In this document: in pieces, positions 1-6,124 of the stretch | Position numbering within the stretch: position 1 is the stretch's first letter | Layout of the letters: each line of letters opens with the position of its first letter | Assembly (NCBI GenBank): GCA_022703195.1 | Contig: JAKLEF010000026.1 | Span: forward strand, 1 to 12,550 | Reading direction: 5' to 3' | Source: Candidatus Fermentibacterota bacterium | Lineage (GTDB): Bacteria > Fermentibacterota > Fermentibacteria > Fermentibacterales > Fermentibacteraceae | Length of the DNA: 12,550 nt | Translations under genes and position numbers: made by a program | Notes under the pieces: generated by a model | What the model was told of the DNA's origin: nothing | Seen by the model: only the letters and a program-made list of their open reading frames with translations | The model's database searches: none

Positions 1-132
1 CTCCTCCGTCACATTCACGCCCAAGGCGACGATGGCATTGCGCATCACCCGGGTATCGTCGGAGTCCAGCAGATCCTCGACCAGGGTTTCCCCCTCGGCC
101 AGGGCGGCGAGCAGCAGCACGCATGGCTTCAA
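1..132 (-). CDS. aroA: EPSP synthase-like protein (AroA), N-terminal fragment, runs off the left edge
   Basis: 5-enolpyruvylshikimate-3-phosphate synthase joins shikimate-3-phosphate and PEP in the cytosolic shikimate pathway. The minus frame is open from the TGA at 199-201 down to base 1. It contains LLLAALAEGE, then LLDSDDTRVM and NAIVALGV, the signature run just after the first substrate loop of AroA proteins. I place the start at a TTG (132), because GGGAGGTGG lies immediately upstream with ideal spacing; 44 residues are visible. A GTG at 159 is the alternative. Oddity: the upstream frame reads GGVDAAPG, as in AroA, but the following seven residues are RWNLKPC where the family has a PGSKSxxNR-type loop. 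The essential Lys, Ser and Arg are therefore absent from either start. The family call is firm from the DSDDTRVM block; whether the enzyme is active is uncertain. The gene is divergent from the M1 peptidase gene. Confidence 0.75.
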   Translation of the reverse strand, partial: MKPCVLLLAALAEGETLVEDLLDSDDTRVMRNAIVALGVNVTEE

Positions 133-192
133 GTTCCACCTCCCGGGTGCGGCGTCCACCCCGCCCTGGACCGGCAGCGGGACCTCCTGCCC

Positions 193-201
193 ATTATATC
201 A
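193..201 (-). promoter_or_regulatory. Extended -10 promoter for the aroA-like gene
   Basis: The minus strand reads TGATATAAT, an exact extended -10 element (TGnTATAAT). A poor -35 (TGGAAT, 18-base spacer) lies further upstream, as is tolerated by extended -10 promoters. Transcription would begin near 186, about 55 bases before the TTG start. The plus strand has TTATAT at the same place, which could serve the divergent peptidase gene, but I see no convincing -35 for it. Confidence 0.55.
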
Positions 202-250
202 CCGGGGCGGGACGGTATTCCAGCCCCCGTGCGCCACACCGGAGGTGACG

Positions 251-3037
251 ATGAGCCCGTTCATGCCGCTGTTGATGCTGCCGTCCGCCCTCCCGGGGGC
301 GGGATCCCCGTCTCCGGAGAGCAGGGCGGACTACAGGATCGAGGCGTCCCTCTCGCCGGAAAGCGTGCTGGTGACGGGGAGGATCGGGATAGACTTCATG
401 CCGGCGTATCCCGCGGACACCCTCTGGCTCCACCTGTATCCGAACGCCTACCGCGATCCTTCGACATCCTTCGCAGGGGATCTGGCGACGATGGGATACT
501 ACGACTTCGCCGGAGCCCCGGACGACGAATACGGATGGATACTGCTCGACGGATGGACCGTGGACGGCTGCCCGGTCGATGTCACGGTAGACGAGACGAT
601 AGGCTCCCTTGCCCTGGGGAGGACGGCCCGGCCGGGAGACACGCTGAGGCTGGAGGGCGGCTTCACGGTGAAGGTCCCCACGATCTGGAGCAGGATGGGG
701 CATGACGGAGACCACTACGAGATGACCCAGTGGTATCCGAAGATGTGCGTGCTCGACTCCGGAGGCTGGCACACATCCAGGTACCGTTCCGACGGCGAGT
801 TCTACAGCGACTTCGGCGACTACCGGGTGACACTCACGCTTCCCGACAGCTTCGCTACCGCTGCGACGGGCTCGGTGGACTCGGTGAGCTACTCGCCCGA
901 CTCCCTCTTCCGGACGGAGACCTGGACGGCATCTCAGGTGCACGACTTCGCCTGGGCCGCCGACCCCGCCTTCGTGCTCCTGGAGCACAACTTCATCCCT
1001 CCGGCCGGGTCGGGGGCCCCTCCCGTGCGAGTGCATGTCGCGGTGCAGGAATGCAGCGCGGATGCCTGGGCTGAAGTAGGAGCCTGGGCCGATTCCACGC
1101 TCCTCTACTACGGCGAGTGGTGCGGCTGGTACCCCTACGGGGATCTATGGATCGTCCAGAGCGCGATGGAGGGAGGGATGGAGTATCCCCAGCTCGTCAT
1201 GATCCAGTCGTACGACCCCCCGTTCGTCAGATACTTCGAGATGGTGGTGATGCACGAGATAGGGCACCAGTGGTTCTACGGGATGCTGGGCAACGACGAG
1301 GTGGACGAGGCCTGGCTCGACGAGGGCATCAACAGCTTCTTCGAGATCAGGTACTTCGAGCGCAGGTACGGACTGTCCGGGAACATGACCAGCCTGCCGG
1401 GATGGGTTTCGGGCATCTCCGACGCCGATTTCACGAGTTCGAGCTACGTCGGGATGGTCGCTTCGGGCGAGGAGGTGCCCGTGCTCAGCACTTCCACCGA
1501 GGCCGCAGGGGGCAGGTACGACTACGGGGCGCTCTACTACTCCAAGCCCGCCCTCTTCGTCAGGATGATCCAGAACCAGATCGGGGACGGTGCCTTCGAC
1601 GCCTTCCTGCGCGAATACTGCGACAGGTTCAGGTTCCATCACCCGCGTACCGGCGATTTCATGGCGATCCTCGAGGAGGTCTCGAGCAGGTCCTGGCAGG
1701 AGGAGTTCGATTTCTGGCTCGGGACGACCGGATCGGCCGACGTACGCGTCGAATGGCTGGACTGGAGCGGAGACACCACTGTCGTCTGCGTGTCCGGAGA
1801 CATCCCACAGCCGGTGGAGCTCGACCTTGCCGTAGGCCCTCCCGGCGGCGGCATCTCGACGCGGGTCGCGCTGACGCCCGGGGAGGTGTCGCAGGTCAGG
1901 ATCCCGGGGAGGTGGTACAGGGCCGAGGTAGACCCCTGGACGCGCTTCCCCGACCGCCGTCCATGGAACAACTCCCTGCCCGCCGCGGGAACCGTTCGAC
2001 CGATGATCGCTCCCATGGATCAGCCCTCGAGGTTCAACACGTGGCTGGCTCCTTTCCCGGGATACGCGGACGGCGGATGGGAGGCAGGGATCTACGGCTC
2101 GACCCATTCCGCCAGCAACTGGGCGGGCGGGCCTCTCGAGGTCACCGGCTTCCTCAGGCTCCCGGTCGAAGGCGGCCGCCCAGGTTCCTGGGCGCTTGCC
2201 CTGGACAGGCCCCTGGCCCGGAGCACCACCGGTTCGACCGGCCTCTCGGTGGGCATGTCCTCGATGTACGGGCGGGAGGAGGTCTCGGCATCGGTCTACA
2301 GGACGTTCGAGGGGGTCTATCCGTCGGACCCGTCCGGATCGGTCTCGGCCGGGGCCTCCTTCGAGAGCGTGTCGGACAACTCCATGCTGGACGGTTCGGA
2401 GTACGAGGAGGGCTGCGGAGCCGTGCTGGAGGCCTCCGCCTCGTCGTGGGACATGGGCATGTCCTCGTACAGGAACGCATGGATCGCTCTCCGGGGCAGC
2501 CCGGACTGGGGCGGGGAGCCATGGATCGCGGTCGAGGCGGAGGGTTCTGTCGGGCTCACGGCCCTCCCCGGGACGCCGGGGACGCGCGTGTTCGCAGGCT
2601 GCGCCTCGGAGGGCACCCCGCTGCAGCACTCGTACCGCCCGGGAGGTGGCCTCGCGTCGTACGGGGCGCTCGGGTGGATGCTGCCGCCCTCGGGATACCT
2701 GTCGCCCCTGGAGCACTACTTCGTCGAGTCGGGCCCGGCCATGCCGGGTTACGGCGAAAGCGACCTGCACGGCACCATCGGGATCGGGATCGGCGAGACC
2801 GTCTCGCTCTCGCCCCTGCCGGTCTCGGTCTTCGCCGATGTCGGCTGGATCGAGGACTCCTTCGGCGACCTGAGCATGCCGGGCATGCTGGCCAACGCGG
2901 GCCTGAGCCTCCGGGCGGCCTTCATCACGGCATGGTTCCCGGCTTGGGTCTCCGATCCGCCCGACGGAGAGGACGAATGGGAGATGCGCTGGAGATTCGC
3001 CTTCAGCTTATGGGGGCTTGCCTCGCTGCTGGGCTGA
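251..3037 (+). CDS. M1-family (gluzincin) metallopeptidase with a long C-terminal beta-rich, barrel-like region
   Basis: This is a zinc metallopeptidase of 928 residues, probably exported. The start ATG at 251 has GGAGGTG at 241-247; the frame is open further upstream but without such a site. A short hydrophobic N-terminus (residues 3-17) lacks a clear positive charge, so the signal peptide is weak. An N-terminal beta domain (about 25-260) precedes the catalytic domain. Zinc ligands are HEIGH (H335, H339) and E358 in AWLDEG, the M1 HEXXH-18-E arrangement. The exopeptidase loop is GGMEY (308-312) instead of the classic GAMEN. A YYSKP near 429-433 sits where M1 enzymes have their catalytic tyrosine. 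From about 660 to 928 the sequence alternates hydrophobic and polar residues, is rich in Gly, Ser and aromatics, and contains VFADVGWIED and a late Trp-rich strand, like a membrane barrel. Peptide breakdown at the cell surface is likely; substrate unknown. The stop lies 9 bases from the convergent ferritin gene. Confidence 0.88.
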   Translation: MSPFMPLLMLPSALPGAGSPSPESRADYRIEASLSPESVLVTGRIGIDFMPAYPADTLWLHLYPNAYRDPSTSFAGDLATMGYYDFAGAPDDEYGWILLDGWTVDGCPVDVTVDETIGSLALGRTARPGDTLRLEGGFTVKVPTIWSRMGHDGDHYEMTQWYPKMCVLDSGGWHTSRYRSDGEFYSDFGDYRVTLTLPDSFATAATGSVDSVSYSPDSLFRTETWTASQVHDFAWAADPAFVLLEHNFIPPAGSGAPPVRVHVAVQECSADAWAEVGAWADSTLLYYGEWCGWYPYGDLWIVQSAMEGGMEYPQLVMIQSYDPPFVRYFEMVVMHEIGHQWFYGMLGNDEVDEAWLDEGINSFFEIRYFERRYGLSGNMTSLPGWVSGISDADFTSSSYVGMVASGEEVPVLSTSTEAAGGRYDYGALYYSKPALFVRMIQNQIGDGAFDAFLREYCDRFRFHHPRTGDFMAILEEVSSRSWQEEFDFWLGTTGSADVRVEWLDWSGDTTVVCVSGDIPQPVELDLAVGPPGGGISTRVALTPGEVSQVRIPGRWYRAEVDPWTRFPDRRPWNNSLPAAGTVRPMIAPMDQPSRFNTWLAPFPGYADGGWEAGIYGSTHSASNWAGGPLEVTGFLRLPVEGGRPGSWALALDRPLARSTTGSTGLSVGMSSMYGREEVSASVYRTFEGVYPSDPSGSVSAGASFESVSDNSMLDGSEYEEGCGAVLEASASSWDMGMSSYRNAWIALRGSPDWGGEPWIAVEAEGSVGLTALPGTPGTRVFAGCASEGTPLQHSYRPGGGLASYGALGWMLPPSGYLSPLEHYFVESGPAMPGYGESDLHGTIGIGIGETVSLSPLPVSVFADVGWIEDSFGDLSMPGMLANAGLSLRAAFITAWFPAWVSDPPDGEDEWEMRWRFAFSLWGLASLLG

Positions 3038-3046
3038 GCGGCCCCT

Positions 3047-3553
3047 TCAGCGGATCCTGGCCCTCTCCATCATGGCCTCGTAGTCCTCGAGCAGCGACTG
3101 GAGGTCCTCCTCGTGCTCGACTTCGTCGGCCAGGATGGCCTGGGCCATGTTGTACGTCACCATGTCCTTCTGGAAGGTCTCCTTCACGAGGCGGTCGTAG
3201 ACCTCGATGGCGCACTGCTCCCCCTTGATGTTCTGCTGGAGGACCTTCTGGATGAAGGGGTCCTCGGGGGCGTCGTAGCCGCAGTTCGAGAGCCCGTACC
3301 AGTCCGCGGGCTTCAGCACCGGCGTCCCCCCGAGCTGCACGATGCGCAGCGAAACCATCTCAGCGTGCCGCATCTCGTCGGCGGCGTGCTGGACGAGCTC
3401 CGCGACGGCCGCGTCCTTCATCGGGCCCATCACTACCTTCGAGCCGACCCAGTACTGGTAGTGCGCCAGCCACTCGTCCGCGAGGGCCCTGTTCAGCGTG
3501 GCCAAGAGCCCGTCGACGTCGAGACCCACGATCTGCCTTCCCCTGGTTCCCAT
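3047..3553 (-). CDS. DPSL (Dps-like, thioferritin-type) ferritin-like protein
   Basis: A 168-residue four-helix ferritin-like protein, expected to oxidise and store iron in a small cage and consume peroxide in the cytosol. Di-iron ligands are visible in the bacterioferritin pattern: E27 (ADEWLAHYQY), E60 and H63 (ADEMRH), E112 (GEQC), E144 and H147 (DEVEH). Two cysteines, C91 (SNCGYD) and C114 (EQCAIE), stand about 23 residues apart. The EQCAI motif, the following KD..TY..AQ.IL and the DEVEHE block match what I recall of Sulfolobus DPSL, where the cysteine pair lies beside the ferroxidase centre. The length is shorter than archaeal DPSL because the tails are short. The start ATG has GGAGGA five bases upstream (3559-3564). 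It lies 60 bases after the lipoprotein stop on the same strand, so the two could be co-transcribed; I see no separate promoter. The ferritin-like call is very safe; the DPSL subclass is probable. Confidence 0.88.
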   Translation of the reverse strand: MGTRGRQIVGLDVDGLLATLNRALADEWLAHYQYWVGSKVVMGPMKDAAVAELVQHAADEMRHAEMVSLRIVQLGGTPVLKPADWYGLSNCGYDAPEDPFIQKVLQQNIKGEQCAIEVYDRLVKETFQKDMVTYNMAQAILADEVEHEEDLQSLLEDYEAMMERARIR

Positions 3554-3586
3554 GCCAGTCCTCCAGTCGATGCGGTCGATCCCGAT

Positions 3587-3604
3587 CCGCGGCTTTCGCC
3601 GCGG
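3587..3604 (-). other. Intercistronic GC hairpin with a GAAA loop
   Basis: In the minus-strand transcript CCGCGGC pairs with GCCGCGG across a four-base GAAA loop, a stable GNRA tetraloop hairpin between the lipoprotein stop and the ferritin start. No U-run follows, so it is more likely an RNA-stability or partial attenuation element than a true terminator. Its function is inferred. Confidence 0.4.
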
Positions 3605-3613
3605 CGCCTGCCC

Positions 3614-4438
3614 TCAGCGAACAGTCTCCGACGGAGCGGCGCTCCCGCCGTCGCCGGAGCCCTTGGTGCCGTCACCCATGACGTATACATCGAAGAAGGT
3701 CTGGAAGTTCAGCCTGTTGTCGGCGGAACAGGTGTCGAGGTAGGTCATCCCCGACTCGGTGACCCTTGCCGAGACGTTCTCGTTAGCGGCCAGAGCCCTG
3801 AGGACCGCAGCGGTCGTGGGGAAGCGGAACGAGACCTCGTAGCCGCCCGAGGCGAGCTGCACGGGCGTCACGCATGCCGCGGAGCCCAGAGTGAACCTCG
3901 CGAACGGCGCACCGTCGGCCTCGAGGCGCAGAACCTCGGGCGAGCCCTGGACGTCGAGCCATGTTTCGTGGCTCGTGAGCACAAGTGTCAGGAAGTACTC
4001 GCAATCACCCGAGGGGATGTCGCGCCATGTCTCCGGGTTGAGCGAGATGCCGCGGGGGCCCTCCTCGGGGATGGCGCTCCGCCTGCCGTTGATCCCGTTC
4101 CCCAGGACGCGGTAGATCACGAGCGAATCGATTGTCGAGACGATCGTCTCCAGGCGGGCGGTGCCGGGCGTCAGCGCCTGCACCGAGGACCAGCGCCCGG
4201 GGATGATCGCGCCCGTCCCCGAAGTGTCGGGGGGGACCGGCCGGACGGTGCCTCCGGGGCCCGGACCGGGGATTTGGGGTCCGGGCGGCACCGGGGCCCC
4301 GGATGAGGGCTTCACCACGAAGACTGTGTCCGGTCCGGGCTTTCCGGTATCCCCGTAGTTGTAGATGATGGTGGTGCTGGTGCACCCCGGCAGCAGCAGC
4401 AGGGATGCGATCCCGAAGAAGAGCACGATCCTCGTCAA
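3614..4438 (-). CDS. Proline-rich lipoprotein of unknown function
   Basis: A 274-residue envelope lipoprotein. The chosen start is TTG at 4438, because AAGGAGG (4444-4450) lies five bases upstream and this start gives a proper signal: MTR, a hydrophobic stretch (residues 4-16) and the lipobox LPGC with lipidated C19. The upstream ATG at 4477 would overlap the promoter and add a polar, charged leader. After the cysteine comes a short Thr/Ile/Tyr segment, then a Pro/Gly-rich tether (about residues 32-72) and a folded region (about 80-250) of mixed beta and helical pattern. The tail (about 253-274) is Gly/Ser-rich and disordered. Cysteines lie near C146, C189 and C225 in the folded part. I do not recognise the family. 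It sits directly upstream of the DPSL ferritin gene and has its own -10 box. Export and lipidation are well supported; the role is unknown. Confidence 0.75.
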   Translation of the reverse strand: MTRIVLFFGIASLLLLPGCTSTTIIYNYGDTGKPGPDTVFVVKPSSGAPVPPGPQIPGPGPGGTVRPVPPDTSGTGAIIPGRWSSVQALTPGTARLETIVSTIDSLVIYRVLGNGINGRRSAIPEEGPRGISLNPETWRDIPSGDCEYFLTLVLTSHETWLDVQGSPEVLRLEADGAPFARFTLGSAACVTPVQLASGGYEVSFRFPTTAAVLRALAANENVSARVTESGMTYLDTCSADNRLNFQTFFDVYVMGDGTKGSGDGGSAAPSETVR

Positions 4439-4476
4439 GCCGGCCTCCTTGCCATCCGCCCGACATGGGCGCTGCA

Positions 4477-4482
4477 ATTATA
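4477..4482 (-). promoter_or_regulatory. -10 box (TATAAT) for the lipoprotein-ferritin unit
   Basis: An exact TATAAT lies on the minus strand within CTATAATTG. The sequence at a 17-base spacing (GAAACA, 4500-4505) is only a weak -35 and overlaps the methyltransferase stop codon. Transcription would start near 4470 and leave a leader of about 30 bases carrying the AAGGAGG site of the TTG start. Confidence 0.5.
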
Positions 4483-4503
4483 GCCCGTGGGCCACCCGGT
4501 GTT

Positions 4504-5199
4504 TCAGCCAGCGTCTCGGATGAGCAGGAATCCCAGGCTCGCAGAGGGTGCGAGGCCGATTCTCGCCGCGCGCCTCCTCAGCCTCTCCCCCTCCGCGGCG
4601 AGTTCACCGGCCCCGGGCGCGCCTTCCGGTATCCTGGCGGAATAGGAGTCGATGATGGCCTCGAGCCTCGCGAGTTCCTCCGCTCCCGGAGGGGGGCCTC
4701 CGCAGCCCTGTTTCGCATCCCGGCCGGCCCCGTCGTCGGTCCACGCCTCCAGACGGAGCCCGTGTCCCGACAGGAGTCGGTGCATGGCCGTCCTCGTCAT
4801 GGTCTCGAAGTGGGGGATCCCGTTCAGCCTGTCGATCCTTCCCCACCAGGAGTGCATCAGCACGTGGGTCATGGACGGCCCCCTCTGTCCGTCCCGGTAC
4901 ATCTCGACCACCAGCATCGCCCCCCCGGGGCGGAGCAGTTCCGCCGCCCGGTCGACGACGATGGCTGGCCGCTCGAAATGATGGAGCGAGTTCACCACGG
5001 ACACGAGATCGGCCGATCCGGGCCTGACGGGGGGGTTGGATGCGTCGCCTGCCGCCAGCGGGAGCCCTGCCGCGTCATCCCGTGCCCGTGCCGCCCTGAG
5101 CGCCTTCAGGGATGAGTCGAAACCCACCGTGACCGAGCAGGAAGGGCAGGCCGCGAGCATGGCGAGGAGGGAGTCCCCCCTGCCCGTGGCCACGTCCAC
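4504..5199 (-). CDS. Class I SAM-dependent methyltransferase (UbiE-like fold), true start uncertain
   Basis: A cytosolic Rossmann-fold methyltransferase, substrate unknown. From the GTG at 5199 it has 231 residues. Motif I is VATGRGDS (about 3-10), the SAM-ribose acidic residue is D28 in VGFDSS, motif III-like GDASNPPVRPGSADLV follows, then NSLHHF and LLRPGGAMLVVE. A C-terminal helical, Arg/Glu-rich part ends in GFLLIRDAG. The start is problematic. GTG 5199 is the first ordinary start codon in frame, but it opens directly on motif I. The frame continues upstream with plausible coding (EDFDALLRRLEPRTC) to the end of the DUF134-NifX gene. An ATC at 5274 has GGAGGA seven bases upstream (5282-5287) and overlaps that gene's stop, so the real product may have about 256 residues. 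The tight arrangement suggests translational coupling and a shared role with the NifX-domain protein, which is inference. Confidence 0.82.
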   Translation of the reverse strand: MDVATGRGDSLLAMLAACPSCSVTVGFDSSLKALRAARARDDAAGLPLAAGDASNPPVRPGSADLVSVVNSLHHFERPAIVVDRAAELLRPGGAMLVVEMYRDGQRGPSMTHVLMHSWWGRIDRLNGIPHFETMTRTAMHRLLSGHGLRLEAWTDDGAGRDAKQGCGGPPPGAEELARLEAIIDSYSARIPEGAPGAGELAAEGERLRRRAARIGLAPSASLGFLLIRDAG

Positions 5200-5263
5200 G
5201 CATGTGCGCGGTTCGAGGCGCCTCAGGAGCGCATCGAAATCCTCCTGCGCGACCGGTGGGATC

Positions 5264-6055
5264 CTAGTGGTGATCCTGACATCCTCCGCCGTGGTGGCCG
5301 TGGCCGGCGCAGACCGACCACGGGCCTGCCTTCGGGGCCCCGCCGGAGACCACTGCCGCGACAGCCTCGCCCACCGTGGAGGCCGAGACTATGTACACGT
5401 CTATCCCGGAGGCCGAGAGCTTTTCGAGCGCTCCCGCCCCCATGCCCGCGGCGGCCACCGCATCGGGCATGTCGCCCTCGAATGCCGCGAGGGGTCTGCA
5501 CATGCCGTGGCCGTGCTCATGGCCAGGATTGGGCAGGTACGCAGCCGTCATCGTGGCCGTGTCCACCACCACGAATCCCGGCGCCGAGCCGAAGTGTTCG
5601 CAGATCGGGCTCGAAAGCCCCAGATCGGCCCTTGCCGGACAGGCTATTCTCATCACGGGACTCCCTTCGATCGATCCACGCGTATCCGCACGGAGCGCCC
5701 CGCCCCGCGGCATGCCGCCCGGGCCGCCCGCATCCGCCCTGCGGCAGGAGGGACAGGCGCAGCTGCCGTCCTCTGGGACGTTCAGGCCCGGTTCTATCGC
5801 GAGAGCGGACCCGGTGACGACCGCACGGGCGGTCTTGCGCCTGGCCCTCTCGAGTATCCTGCCGAAGGTCGCCCTGGAAACGCCCATGGAGCAGGCGCCC
5901 TCTTCCAGGTACAGGCCTTCGAGGTCGGCCAGCCTCAGCGCCTCCACCTCGTCGTTGCCCAGGACTTCGTCACAGGCCTCTCCACGGCGGTGGAAAACCG
6001 CGCGGCGACAAGCCGGGACATGCGAAACGTTGCAGGTGGTCCTGGGTCTGGCCAT
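5264..6055 (-). CDS. DUF134 DNA-binding domain fused to a NifX/FeMo-cofactor-type metal-cluster-binding domain
   Basis: A 263-residue cytosolic fusion. Residues 1-90 match DUF134: MARPR start, then DEVEALRLADLEGLY and MGVSRATFGRILERAR, a sigma-70-region-4-like helix-turn-helix. A linker (91-134) carries CACPSC (99-104), a possible metal site. Residues 135-240 form a dinitrogenase iron-molybdenum cofactor (NifX/NifB C-terminal) domain, beginning MRIACP and including the conserved SPICEHFGSAPGFVVVD. His/Cys clusters lie inside it (HEHGHGMC, 179-186) and in the tail (C249 to H263), typical of metal-cluster carriers. DUF134 proteins usually stand next to NifX genes; here they are one chain. An in-frame ATG at 5653 (M135), preceded by AGGGAG, could give a free NifX form. 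The start at 6055 lacks a ribosome site but suits a leaderless message from the promoter at 6061-6089. It probably regulates its own palindrome in response to cluster status (inference). It does not imply nitrogen fixation. Confidence 0.88.
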   Translation of the reverse strand: MARPRTTCNVSHVPACRRAVFHRRGEACDEVLGNDEVEALRLADLEGLYLEEGACSMGVSRATFGRILERARRKTARAVVTGSALAIEPGLNVPEDGSCACPSCRRADAGGPGGMPRGGALRADTRGSIEGSPVMRIACPARADLGLSSPICEHFGSAPGFVVVDTATMTAAYLPNPGHEHGHGMCRPLAAFEGDMPDAVAAAGMGAGALEKLSASGIDVYIVSASTVGEAVAAVVSGGAPKAGPWSVCAGHGHHGGGCQDHH

Positions 6056-6060
6056 GACCT

Positions 6061-6089
6061 ATTATGAGAATATTCTCATTTCCTGTCCA
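6061..6089 (-). promoter_or_regulatory. Near-consensus promoter giving a leaderless DUF134-NifX transcript
   Basis: Minus strand: -35 TGGACA (6084-6089, five of six bases), 17-base spacer, -10 CATAAT (6061-6066, five of six). The expected transcription start falls at or within a base or two of the ATG at 6055. This fits the absence of a usable ribosome-binding site. Confidence 0.6.
6064..6079. promoter_or_regulatory. Perfect 16-bp palindromic operator
   Basis: ATGAGAATATTCTCAT is a perfect inverted repeat with no spacer. It covers most of the promoter spacer and half of the -10 box of the DUF134-NifX gene, so a bound protein would block RNA polymerase. It is AT-rich in an otherwise GC-rich region. 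Its TGAGAAT arms recall Fur/PerR-type half sites, though without their central base. The likely binder is either a metal-responsive repressor or the DUF134 protein itself. Confidence 0.6.
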
Positions 6090-6124
6090 GTCCCGGCTGG
6101 TGAGTGACCCGTCCGGCCGGCCGT

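Noticed and set aside
32..250. Upstream extension of the M1 peptidase frame to an ATG at 32
   Set aside because: The added 73 residues are low-complexity Ser/Arg/Pro and lie antisense to the aroA-like coding region; the ATG at 251 has a strong GGAGGTG and fits the protein's beginning.
3038..3046. GCGGCCCC shared by both convergent junctions (3038-3045 and 10773-10780)
   Set aside because: An eight-base GC string is easily coincidental in this composition, and the surroundings differ.
1117..3228. Long open frames antisense or out of frame with the peptidase, cyclase and OpB genes (e.g. 1117-3228 plus, 8228-10348 plus)
   Set aside because: They are Arg/Gly/Pro-rich translations expected from GC-rich codon structure, with no recognisable domains and full overlap with well-supported genes.
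5223..5501. Small minus-strand frame whose ATG at 5285 (MSGSPLG...) lies near the ribosome site used for the methyltransferase
   Set aside because: It ends after 19 residues, has no family features and overlaps both flanking genes; it could matter only if a frameshift into the methyltransferase frame occurred, for which I see no slippery sequence.
5264..6055. Evidence for nitrogen fixation
   Set aside because: NifX-type domains and DUF134 are widespread in non-fixing bacteria, and no nifHDK, nifB or nifE/N gene is present in the window.
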